Below are positions 46,422 through 56,329 of a DNA stretch of 64,000 nt, piece by piece. Position 1 is the stretch's first letter. Every line of letters starts with the position of its first letter. The stretch comes from Pegoplata infirma (taxonomy: Eukaryota > Arthropoda > Insecta > Diptera > Anthomyiidae): the NCBI GenBank assembly GCA_963921195.1, contig OY992539.1:37787754-37851753 (forward strand). Reading direction: 5' to 3'. The notes under the pieces were generated by a model. The model had not been told where the DNA came from. It worked only from the letters and a program-made list of their open reading frames with translations, and made no database searches. The position numbers and the translations under genes were made by a program.

Positions 46422-48550
46422 CCCGAGTAAAAAAGCTTATATATAATTATATATAATTTGATAAAATTATATAGATTTATATAAAATTATATATAATTAT
46501 GTATAAATTCATTTTAATAAAAATATCATTATATATAATTATATATAATTAGATCTGCTTTATATAATCACATATAATTTTTAAAAACTTTTTTTAAACA
46601 AAAAATAAAATAAGACCCAATTGCATATAATTTTAATGTTGTAAAGATTTCCAGAAAATTGCATTTTTTGATTTTTTTTTTACTTTCATTAAAATTATAC
46701 TACTAATACTTTTGCTTAATTCTGTTAACAGTTAACAAATAATTTTGCATACTTTTACAGTTAGATTGTTGATTTGAAATTAAATAATTCCAAGTTTGAG
46801 CATTTTAAAATCGAAAACCAAAATTAGGCTCAACTTTGAGGTCAGTGACGAGATGTATGTGAGTTGCAAACCTCCGTTATTTTTCAACGACAAAACTCAT
46901 AATTTCCTAATATTTTTACATTTTCATTTGGGTACAATTTGTAAAATCTTTCGTTTGTTTTGATTCTAGTAAGGCCCCAATATTTAAATATATTATTTAA
47001 AATTTTGCAATCATCTTGTTGTGTCTGAAAAAATAACAAAGAAAAAATAGAAACAAAAACCTTAAAAAAAATCTAAACAACAAAAAACAAAATAAGGGTA
47101 TTCATTTCAGTTTTTTTTCGGATGTAAAAATGAAAAATTGTAAAAATGTAACTTTTTATTACAACAAACACATGCAAAAATTTTCCACTTAAAAGTTGCA
47201 ATTTAAACAACCTATATCCAAGTGTAAAATTATCAGAGAAAAAAGTTAAATTTTTCCAATTATTTAAAGCGTTGCCATTCATTACTAGTCAAAGAAAAAG
47301 TACCAAGATTTGCAACTGTCATGTCAGTTTTTTCTACCTCGGCAGCCCTTATAGAACTTGTGTTTGAAATTTTTCTTAGAAAAAAATATGTATACAAATA
47401 ATTTTGGTTATAATAATAGAAATTAAGAATTAAACAACAAGAAAAATCTAACAAAATGAGTAAAAAGTGTAATTTATAAGTTAATTGGTTCAGTCATCGA
47501 ATAATTTTATTATTTTTGGAAACTTTCCAAAAATAATAATAATACCCGTTCACATCAATGAGAGTGGAATCTTGCATTTTTCATTTTTCCACTTTTACAT
47601 TTTCTGAAATGAATACCCTTAATAAAAGAAAAAACTTTGAAATAAAATTCAAAAATAAAGAAAAACTTCAAACACGTTTATTTTCAAAACTTCAAAAATT
47701 AGAAAAATTTAAATTTAATTTACAAATAATGTAAAAAAATGAATAAAACGCGAAAAAAACATTACAATTGAAAGGTAAAATAATTATATTTTGATTTGCA
47801 ATATAAGATATTGATTCTTTTTGTATTTTCAGCATTTTAACTGGTCAAAACATTCCGGCGGAAATTATTGAACTTTCTTGCACACGAAAACTTTGACCAT
47901 CATACAAAGATATCCTGCCCTTGCCAAAATTTATCTGATTTTTTACAGCAGATGTATCTTGTCACGACGACGGTAATCACAATCTCAAAGCCAGAAGCTG
48001 AGTTCTCTATATGGGCCAACAAGTTTCACGATGAACGACCGTGTGTATGAACTGCAGCCCTTATAAGATGCAAACAAAAAAAAAAACTGGTACATGTATA
48101 AAAGGTTTGGTGGTGTAAAATTTGCGTACGGCAATTTTAGGTAAACATGGTGTTCTATAATTTTTTCTATTTTATTTTTATTAATGTACATTTTTTGTAA
48201 TATTTTATTTTATTGAGTAATAAAAAATTAAAAAACACATTAATTGCTTTAATTTGAATTAAAAAAAAAACAAATTCATAGGGTCTATTATATCTAACTT
48301 TATAAAATCATATCTTTTTTTATATAATTATATCAAATTATATAAAAAACTTTTTCGGATATAATTTTATCAAATTATATATAATTTTATGAAATTATAT
48401 ATAATTTTATATAATTTTATCTAATTTTATAAAATTTTATCCACCAATTCCTGGATATAATTATATATAATTTTATCAAATTATATATAATTTGATAAAA
48501 GCGGTTTATATCAAATTATATATAATTATATATAATTTTTTTTACTCGGG
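46422..48550. mobile_element. 2.1-kb TIR element with CCCGAGTAAAAAA ends
   Basis: CCCGAGTAAAAAAGCTTATA at the left and AATTTTTTTTACTCGGG at the right, each followed inwards by ATATATAATTATATATAATT tracts. It contains a nested TA-flanked MITE (47095-47619) and a GC-richer stretch at 47840-48060. No transposase is recognised. Confidence 0.6.
47095..47619. mobile_element. 525-bp MITE with TA duplication nested in the 46.4-48.55 kb element
   Basis: AGGGTATTCATTTCAG at the left and its exact complement CTGAAATGAATACCCT at the right, both flanked by TA. Subterminal ATGTAAAAATGAAAAAT pairs with ATTTTTCATTTTTCCACTTTTACAT. A minus-strand frame near 47073-47282 lies within it and is not considered a gene. 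Confidence 0.7.
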
Positions 48551-49839
48551 TTTCAACAAACTTTTTATACTTATGTATTTTTTTGTATGTAATACAATGC
48601 AAGAGAAAAACACACACTCGCACACACACGGAAAACAAAACAAAAAAAAATAAGTAAAGCTAGAAATTTAATTAAACATTTAATTATATAAATTAAATAC
48701 TTAATTAATATTAAATTTGAAAACAATTAAAATATTAATTAAAATAAAGTTAAAAATTTAATTAAACAATTAATTATATTAATTAAAATTTAATTAATAT
48801 TAAATTAAAAAACAATTAAAATTTTAATTAAAATAAAATACACGATATTATTTTCTGTGCAATTATAAGATTATACTAGAAAACACATAAAAATATAGTT
48901 TTATATAAAATAAAAATAATAAACTATTAACTACAGATACAACAGACATGCAAGGAAAAAAATAAATATTTATTAAATAAAATCTATTAAAAATTTATAC
49001 AAAAATAAATGAAGTGAAAAGAATCCAAGAATTTAAATTACAAAATATGATTTTTTTATAAACAACATCATCAGAAACTAAAATAAATAAATAAAATTTT
49101 TAATAAAAAATTAACACTAAAAATCTCCCCAAGGACAAAGAAATTTAACACAATTTTGACTACCACAATAACTAATGAAAAATAAATATTTTTAAAACAT
49201 AAAATAAAAAAATAAAACAAAAGAAGATAAATTTTATTATAATAAAAAAAATATAAATAAAATATATTATTAAAAACTAAATTTTAATTAAGTATGCATG
49301 ACAAAAAGAAAAAAGAAAAAAATCATTATTAAATTAAAACTAAATCCATAAAAAAAACAAAAAGCAATTATGTGTGTATGAAAAATAAAAATATGAAAAC
49401 CAAAAAACCATAAATTTGTTTAATTTTTTTTAAATTTTATTTATGTAAAACATTCTTCTTTAATATTTTTCTAAGAAGGACAAAAAAAACAAAATGGGAA
49501 ATGAGAAATGAACACATACAAAAGCCGTATACACATATAAACCTTGGCATTGACGTCACCTTTCTTGGAAATTCGCAGAAAAAAATTCGGTTCACGCATT
49601 ACAGAGAACATGCATTACAAACGCGATGCCACCTATTTCTCAATTTAGTGCACTTAAATGCATATAGCGCATGAACCAATACACACACAAAGACGAATAT
49701 ACTTTAAAACCTTAGAATTGACATCCCCTTTCGTGGGAAACTTACAAAACCAAAATCGGTTCACGCATTGCTGAGAAAACGCATTACACAGGTATTGCAC
49801 TAAAATAAAATCATCGCAATTTTGAAAAAAAAATTTCCG
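48551..49839 (+). other. A-rich low-complexity tract
   Basis: It includes the TTAATTAAA repeat at 48620-48862 and long A-rich sequence. A short direct repeat occurs at about 49500-49800 (ACCTTGGCATTGACGTCACC-like and CCTTAGAATTGACATCCCC-like, each followed by GGTTCACGCATT). No gene. Confidence 0.5.
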
Positions 49840-50312
49840 CGAAAAAAAATTTAGTTAAAAAAATACCGCGATTTTTTAATTTTTTGGTCCAAAAATATGT
49901 TTGTACTTGTTTAAATACCATTTGGTGTTTAATAATGTTCACATAAGTCAACCAGCAGCCGAATTAAAGCATTTTGTATTTTTAGGTTATGTTGAATGTA
50001 CTAAAATTTTTGAGGTGTCCTTACATTTTCGTTCATAACTTTTGAACCGCTGAACCGATATCGCTCAGATGCAATACCAAACTTCTCGGGAGAACTTCCA
50101 AAACATATGTTTAATAATGCTTTGTATTTTGGACATGATCACATTTTCCACAGACAGACAGACGGAGAGACTGACATCGCTGGAATGTCTTAAAATCGAT
50201 CGGGCATCATGAATATATATACTTTATGGGGTCCCAGACCGATATTTCGATGAGTTACAAACGGAATGACAAACTTATATATACCCTCTATCACTAAGTG
50301 GAGGGTATAAAA
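49840..50312 (+). mobile_element. mini-me/DINE-like element (copy M3)
   Basis: The cleanest copy of the M family: TTGTTTAAATACCATTTGGT, GTCAACCAGCAGCCGAATTA, TTGAACCGCTGAACCGATAT, CAGACAGACAGACGGAGAG, CGCTGGAATGTCTTAAAATC, GGGGTCCCAGACCGATATTT and the end hairpin TACCCTCTATCACTAAGTGG-AGGGTA. Confidence 0.65.
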
Positions 50313-50591
50313 ATTATTTTAAAAAAAAAAATAAAAAAACAAAAAACAAAATAAAAATTTTGATTACTTTCCTGTAGGAAAAGTGTCAGATTCTAGTTAG
50401 ATCACATTTAACATCTGTCAAAATTAAATGCCGTTTAAATTTGATCTTTACCACGCATTAATTTAAATTATTCGTTTTTCCTACAAAATGTATCTGTCAA
50501 AATTAAACGACGTTTAAATTGTATGGGGAAAACGAATAATTAAACTAGTTTAAATTAATGAGAATTTGATACATAACATTTATATTAAATT

Positions 50592-53000
50592 CATCATCAT
50601 TGACAGCATTACAGCTCGATGTGAGCCTTAGCTTCCTCCACAATTTTCCTCCAAGCTAGTCGGTTGTTTGCTAGTTGTTTGTAGTTATTGACATTTAAGC
50701 GCTTTAAGTCACACTCAACATCATCTATCCATCGTTTTGCGGGTCTGCCTTGCTTCTTCTTGTCTTTGATTTTATATGTCATTGCTTTCTTCACAACTCT
50801 GTCCTCATTCATGCGGCATACATGGCCAAGCCAGCGTATTCTTTGTGATTTTATATATCGCACAATATTTTCACCATGTATAAGTTGATCCAGTTCGTCG
50901 TTATATCTACTTCTGTAAGTATTATCTGTTTCTTTAATTGGGCCGAAGATTCTTCTCAATATTTTTCTCTCAAAAATCATTAATTGATTTTTTGTGTTCT
51001 CCCATAAAGGCCAAACTTCGCATCCATATGTGGCCACTGGACGAATTAAAGTTTTATATATTTTAATTTTACTTCCTCGACTTAGCAGCTTACTCTTTAA
51101 CAGTTTCATGTGTGCGTAGTAGCATCTATTAGCTGCCTGAATACGGTCTTGTATTGCTACATTCATACCCTCGTTGCGGTGTATAGTTAATCCAAGGTAT
51201 TTTATCTGATCTACGCTTTCAAATTTGTATAGACCTGATTGAAGATCTGGTTGTTTGTTTGGTGAGTTAGTACGTGCTAAATATTTAGTTTTTTCTTCGT
51301 TAATTTTGAGACCAAACTGTTGTGCCTTAGTATCTAGTTGATGGAGTATTTCCTTTAGGTCCCTAGTATTTCTAGAAAGTATAGCTAGATCGTCTGCATA
51401 CCCACAGATTTGTACGCTTTTTGTGAATAAGGTACTAGCAGGGTCAATTTCATCTATTATGAAGTTAAGTACCATGTTGAAAATCAGTGCCGATAGTGCG
51501 TCACCTTGTTTAACTCCTGTTTCGACGTTAAATGTCTCTGATGTTTTATTTTGTATGAGGACCTTGGATGCGGTTTCTCTAAGTGTCATACTAACTAAGC
51601 TCGCTAGTTTACTGGGTACTCCTTGTCTTCTTAGTACATAATTAATCTTATTTCTGTCAATGCAGTCGAAAGCTTTTTGAAAATCTATGAATAGTCCATG
51701 TATTGGGTAATCATGTTCATAGAATTTTTCGAAGATTTGGCTTATTACAAAGCATTGGTCGGTTGTTGATTTGTTCATTCTAAACCCGGACTGATATTCA
51801 CCGATTACCTCCTCAGCTATAATGTTGATTCTGTTGTATAGAATATTGGTGAATACTTTATATGCTACATTTAACAAAGATATCCCTCTGTAGTTATTAC
51901 AATCGCGTCGATCTCCTTTTTTGTAAACTGGTATAATGAGGCTCGTCTTCCAGTCTTGGGGCATTTCTTCTTTCTCCCAGACATTATTTATAAGTTTGTG
52001 AATTAAATTATTTGTAGTTGTACCACCGTACTTGAATAATTCAGCTGTTATTGTATCTTCACCACTGGCTTTTCCCGATTTAAGCTTGTTAATAGCGGTA
52101 TTTACTTCTTCTTTTGTTGGGTATTCAACAAATATTTCAGCTGTGATCAACTCATCGTTACACAGATCATTACTATTCGTGTTACCATCAGCATTAAAAA
52201 GTTTACTAAAATAATCTCCCCATCTTTCTAGGATTTTTGCTTCTTCGAGCAGGGCTATTCCATTTTCATCGTTACACACATTTAACTTTGGTACGTATTT
52301 TGATTTTTGTTGTTTTATTTTAGCGTAAAAATCTTTTGTGCGTTGTGGTGCGTTTTGGTTTTCAATTTGCTGAATTTGTTGTTTCATTGATTCCTTTTTC
52401 TTTTTCTGTATTATTTTCTTTGCTGTTCTTCGTTTCTGTTCATAGTCACGAATATTATGTTGTGTTCTGTTCTCCAGTAATCTTTTCCTTGCTTCGTTTT
52501 TAATATCTACTGCTTGTTTGCAGTCTTCGTCAAACCATTCATCATTACGAGTTTTTAGTTTTTTACCAACTGTTTCCTCTGCGGCTTCTATTATACCTTT
52601 CTTAATTGTTACCCACATTTCATCAACTGAGTCATTGGATATATTTTTAGTTTTATCGATAATCTTTTGTTGGTAAGCTTCACTGTGATTTTCATTCTGG
52701 AGAGCTTCTGTATTCCATCGTACCTTAACATATTTATTTTTTGATATAACATTGGATAATCGTTGTCGTAGAACACTGCGTACTAAATAGTGGTCTGAGT
52801 CACAGTTAGCTCCTTTCATGGATCTTACGCTTATTATTGATGTTGCATGGCTTTTATCGATCAGTATATGATCTATCTGGTTTGCTCCGTTTCTATTTCC
52901 AGGCCATTTCCACGTATGTTTATGTATATCTTTCCTTGGGAAAGACACACTGCTTATATAAAAATTTAATGATGAAGCTAGATTTGCTACTCGTATACCG
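50592..53000 (-). mobile_element. 5'-truncated RTE-clade LINE with 12-bp target-site duplication
   Basis: TTATATTAAATT occurs exactly at 50580-50591 and 53001-53012 and encloses the element. On the minus strand it begins inside the endonuclease domain, carries the reverse-transcriptase frame, has only about 17 bp after the stop, and ends in an ATGATGATG tail rather than poly(A). Very short 3' UTRs with such tails are characteristic of RTE elements. The open frame and perfect duplication point to a recent insertion; 5' truncation makes it immobile by itself. Confidence 0.85.
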
Positions 53001-53005
53001 TTATA
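50609..53005 (-). CDS. endonuclease/reverse transcriptase of an RTE-type LINE, N-terminally truncated
   Basis: A frame of 798 codons without a stop; it has no true ATG start because the 5' part is missing, and it begins at the insertion junction. The upstream TAA at 53006-53008 lies in the target duplication. The first ~70 residues are the C-terminal end of an APE-type endonuclease (NGIRVANLASS, HKHTWKWPG, NQIDHILID, ANCDSDHYLV). A basic coiled linker follows, then the reverse transcriptase: VYKKGDRRDCNNYRGISLL, FIDFQKAFD (motif A, 51665-51691), GVKQGDALS (motif B, from 51517), YADD (motif C, 51389-51400), KINEEKTKYL and KYLGLTI. The C-terminal tail has RIRWLGHVCRM and GRPAKRWIDDV, as in insect RTE proteins. 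All catalytic aspartates are present. In a full element it would nick target DNA and copy its own RNA there. No host role is implied. Confidence 0.88.
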   Translation of the reverse strand, partial: YNGIRVANLASSLNFYISSVSFPRKDIHKHTWKWPGNRNGANQIDHILIDKSHATSIISVRSMKGANCDSDHYLVRSVLRQRLSNVISKNKYVKVRWNTEALQNENHSEAYQQKIIDKTKNISNDSVDEMWVTIKKGIIEAAEETVGKKLKTRNDEWFDEDCKQAVDIKNEARKRLLENRTQHNIRDYEQKRRTAKKIIQKKKKESMKQQIQQIENQNAPQRTKDFYAKIKQQKSKYVPKLNVCNDENGIALLEEAKILERWGDYFSKLFNADGNTNSNDLCNDELITAEIFVEYPTKEEVNTAINKLKSGKASGEDTITAELFKYGGTTTNNLIHKLINNVWEKEEMPQDWKTSLIIPVYKKGDRRDCNNYRGISLLNVAYKVFTNILYNRINIIAEEVIGEYQSGFRMNKSTTDQCFVISQIFEKFYEHDYPIHGLFIDFQKAFDCIDRNKINYVLRRQGVPSKLASLVSMTLRETASKVLIQNKTSETFNVETGVKQGDALSALIFNMVLNFIIDEIDPASTLFTKSVQICGYADDLAILSRNTRDLKEILHQLDTKAQQFGLKINEEKTKYLARTNSPNKQPDLQSGLYKFESVDQIKYLGLTIHRNEGMNVAIQDRIQAANRCYYAHMKLLKSKLLSRGSKIKIYKTLIRPVATYGCEVWPLWENTKNQLMIFERKILRRIFGPIKETDNTYRSRYNDELDQLIHGENIVRYIKSQRIRWLGHVCRMNEDRVVKKAMTYKIKDKKKQGRPAKRWIDDVECDLKRLNVNNYKQLANNRLAWRKIVEEAKAHIEL

Positions 53006-53012
53006 TTAAATT

Positions 53013-53450
53013 ATTTTACTCAAAAACGCAAAAAAAAATGTCCACTTTTTTAATTGCTGGCCCATAGCGTGTATATTCTTATTTCTGCCTGAAAGCATGC
53101 TATAGATTTTGTAATATTTTAACCCATTCTGAACCAATTGTTCCGTTAAGTTTGGTTAAGAAATGTTAAGCAGAGTTTCCAGGCAATGTTTTTCTGATGT
53201 TCCCAAAAAATAACAAAATATCCCCACAAATCCCTTCATCAGAGTTTGGTGGAAAATTTATATACAGCCCAAACAAGGACCGAGTGAGTTTTAATAAAAT
53301 TTGCGGTGCACAGAGAAGTAAATATGTGTGGATAAGATATATTTTTTTTTAATTTCTCGGTCAGAAAAGTTGCCCTTTAGGGTAAATATTAACACAAAAA
53401 ATGTTGAACCAGTGCACACTGGGATACCAGTGCACACTTAGCTTGCCAAA
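53013..53450. other. AT-rich DNA without recognised feature
   Basis: No gene or clear repeat. A GTGCACACTGGGATACCAGTGCACAC stretch (in parts GTGCACACTGG / CCAGTGCACAC) near 53414 is a small inverted repeat. Confidence 0.4.
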
Positions 53451-53459
53451 AATTTGTAT

Positions 53460-53930
53460 GTTAAAGTTTTCGGGGTCAGCGATTTTAAAACTGAGCTCAA
53501 AAGTACAAAATTCAAAATGGCGGATCCCATACGGCGACGAAATTTTTTAAAAGTGGTGCGATCACTGAATCCAATTTCAATGCTTAAAAAAAACAAATTT
53601 AAAACCAAATTTAAAATGGCGAATCCAATATGGCTTCGAAAAATTTAACAAATTATAAGATTCGAATAAAAATTTTTCGAAGTTGTAATCATAAAGTTTT
53701 TGCGGTCAACGATTTCAAAAATGAGCTCAAAAATATAAAATTCAAAATGGAATATCCAATATGGCGTCGAAAATTAGTCAAAGTAATACGATTTAAAAGA
53801 AAATTTGTATCTAGAAAGTTTTGAAAGTTTTGAAGCTGAATTCAATAATTTAAAATACAAAATTCAAAATGGCGAATCCAATATGGCCGCGGATACTTTA
53901 ATAAATAGTAAGATTAAAATAAAAAAATTT
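53460..53930. repeat. diverged minisatellite with AAAATGGCGAATCCAATATGG
   Basis: Four units with TTCAAAATGGCGGATCCCAT, AAAATGGCGAATCCAATATG, TTCAAAATGGAATATCCAAT and TTCAAAATGGCGAATCCAAT (at about 53510, 53610, 53740 and 53860), spaced 100-130 bp. GTTTTCGGGGTCAGCGATTT / TTTTTGCGGTCAACGATTTC are shared between units. The two open frames across it are by-products. Confidence 0.6.
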
Positions 53931-54239
53931 TTACAAGGCCTCCTTTTCTTTGCTGAATCAAAATCAATTGCTTAAGAATATTATATTAAGCTTATGGCGG
54001 ATAAAATATGGTGGCGCTACACAATTTGTTTGGTAGAAGTGCGATTTTGATAGTGTATGGGCTTGTTTGACGACCACAACAAAAATAAAATACGTACGTC
54101 CATCTAGAACGTTGTTCCCTTGAAACTTAAATTTGAAAAAACGGATATCCACGCTACAAAAATGAAGGTGGGCCATAAAAAATGGTCTTTACTTATCTTC
54201 TTGGTCCATGCGATGGACCCTGACAATCTTCTCAATTTA

Positions 54240-54379
54240 TCATAAATTTTGATTAATAAAAATTCAAATTATTCGATTAATCATGATTTTGATTATTCAA
54301 AATTCATGATTAATTGATTAACTGATTTATCAAGATTCCGATTAATCGGGGTGATCAATTAATCGCTTAATCGCACATC
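54240..54379. mobile_element. hAT-like terminal fragment rich in ATTAATC
   Basis: Repeated GATTAATC/ATTCGATTAATCATG motifs run up to GCACATCCCTAA, whose complement TTAGGGATGTGC looks like a hAT-type terminus. The other end was not located. Confidence 0.35.
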
Positions 54380-54540
54380 CCTAATATTTTCAAAATTTCG
54401 TTGAAAACACCTTGAAAATCCGTGAGAAAGAAATAAAGAAAACAATTTTTTTTTTGCCTTCAAGAAACAATTTTCCAAATAGGAATTTTATTCCAAATCT
54501 GATATATTTACTTGAAATACTCACCGTTTTAAGCGTTTTT

Positions 54541-55289
54541 TATACCCTCCACTTACACACAAAAAAAAAAAATATAAAAAAATTGTGTCCGTTTTGGGGA
54601 TAATACAACCTATAAAGTGGTTTTGGATAATTTACCTAAGTTTTTTAGAGCAAAAACTTTGGTAAGTTATCCAAAACCACTTTATAGGTTGTAATTAAAC
54701 CAAAAACTGGCACAATTTTTTTAATTTTTTTTTGTGTGTAGTGATAGAGGGTATATATAAGTTTGTCATTCTGTTTGTAACTCATCGAAATATCGATCTG
54801 GGACCCCATAAAGTATATATATTCATGATGCCCGATCGAATTTAAGACATTCTAGCGATGTCCATCTGTCCGTCTGTCTGTCTGTCTGTGGAAAATGCTG
54901 TCGCGAACAAAATATTGCACAGAGATGACTGAAACTTAACATTTTTATTGGAAGTTCTCCCGAGAAGTAAGCACACCTAAAAATTTCAGTACATTCAACA
55001 TAACCTAAAAATACAAAATGCTTTAATTCGGCTTCTGGTTGACATATGTGAACATAATTGAACACCAAATGGTATTTAAACAAGTTCGAACATATTTTTT
55101 GACAAAAAAAGAAAAAAATCGCGGATTTTTTTTAACAAAATTTTCTTTCGCGGAAATTTTTTTTTTTAAAAAATTTTTTTTTTCAAAAGTAATTTCCTTT
55201 TAAATAAAGTTTTTTGCAATAATCTTTTTGAAATTGTGGAGGGTATCACTACATTCGGCAAGGCCGAATTTAACTTTTTTACTTGTTTC
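54541..55289 (-). mobile_element. mini-me/DINE-like element (copy M4), inverted, hairpin loop split by a MITE
   Basis: In inverse order it carries the end hairpin (TATACCCTCCACTTA ... GTGATAGAGGGTATATATAA), GGTCCC-type and ATTCATGATGCCCGATCG segments, a (GTCT)n block at 54866-54890, TAACCTAAAAATACAAAATG and the other end TTCGGCAAGGCCGAATTTAA. It is inserted in the H2 copy. Confidence 0.65.
54556..54738. mobile_element. 183-bp MITE with TA duplication inside the M4 hairpin loop
   Basis: CACACAAAAAAAAAAAT at the left and TTTTTTTTTGTGTG at the right, with TA on each side. Intact copies read CTCCACTTAGTGATAGAGG, so removing the insert plus one TA restores the loop. The inner arms ACAACCTATAAAGTGGTTTT and its inverted copy make a second hairpin. 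Confidence 0.75.
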
Positions 55290-55394
55290 CTGTTAATGGC
55301 GAAAATGTCAATAAAAGAACATCAAAATAAAATACGGATCTGCAATTCTCTTATAACAAATTCATGTATTTTTTTTAAATAAAACCAATAAAAA

Positions 55395-56090
55395 CAAGTA
55401 AGAAAACTATAGTCGGTCAAAACCGGCCATATAATACCCTACACCGGTGTTTCCCGGAAAATGGGTCACAAGTTCAAACATGGCACGATTGGATCTATCT
55501 TTTGTTAAATCTTTAATAAGTGCAAAAAACAGTCACATACCAAATTTGAATGAAATTTTTTGCAAATAAAACGCTTTAACTGAATATCGGGCGAAATTTT
55601 TATATGGAGCCTAAGTCCAAAAATGGATCGATTATAATCAGGTCCGATTTAATTAAAATTCGACATGGTGATTTATGAACACGAAAGTTTACCTGCCAAA
55701 TTTCGAAAGGATATCTAATATAAAACCATTGTTAGAGTCATTTAAGGCACATTAAAAAGGGACGTTTGTATGGGGGCTAGGTCAAAATATGGACCGATTT
55801 TTTCCAATTTCAATAGGCTTCGTCCAAAATAAGCTTAAGTTTCAAATTTCAGCCAAATCGGTTAAAAATTGCGATCTGTATCGTGTTTACACCGTTACAT
55901 GAACAGACGGACTGACAGACGGACCAACGGACAGACGGACGAACGGACAGACGGACATTGCGAAATCGACTCAAAAAGTGATTCTGAATTGATCGGTGTA
56001 CTTAAAGGTGGGTCTAGGAACAATATTTCAGGTAGTTACAAACATCAGTACAAACTCATTATACCCTGTACCACAGAGTGGTGTAGGGTC
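55395..56090 (-). mobile_element. GTCC/GGAC-microsatellite element (copy N2), inverted
   Basis: It starts AACTATAGTCGGTCAAAACC, then ATAATACCCTACACCGGTGT, carries GACGGAC repeats at 55908-55955, and ends at GTACCACAGAGTGGTGTAGGG. It is collinear in inverse with N1. An open frame over the microsatellite (55869-56228) is not a gene. Confidence 0.6.
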
Positions 56091-56329
56091 AGTGGCGGGT
56101 ACAGCTTTTGGCTTTGGGGGGGGAAATTTTTTTTTACTTCAAAGAAAAAAAATTATAATGCTTTCTCGGACGAGCAAAAACAGGGATACGTTTCAATTGC
56201 AAAAAAAAAAAATATGGGAAAGCTATAATATCATAAAATTTATTAGTTTTTGCCGAAAGAGGTTTGTTTTTCATAATCATATGTATTTTGTTTAGATAAT
56301 TTTTTTTTTTTTCTATAACTAAATCTGAG

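Noticed and set aside
50688..52214. Short plus-strand frames opposite the reverse transcriptase
   Set aside because: Shadow frames of the minus-strand RTE gene.
55869..56228. 119-codon frame
   Set aside because: It crosses the GGAC microsatellite of the inverted N2 element; composition follows the repeat.
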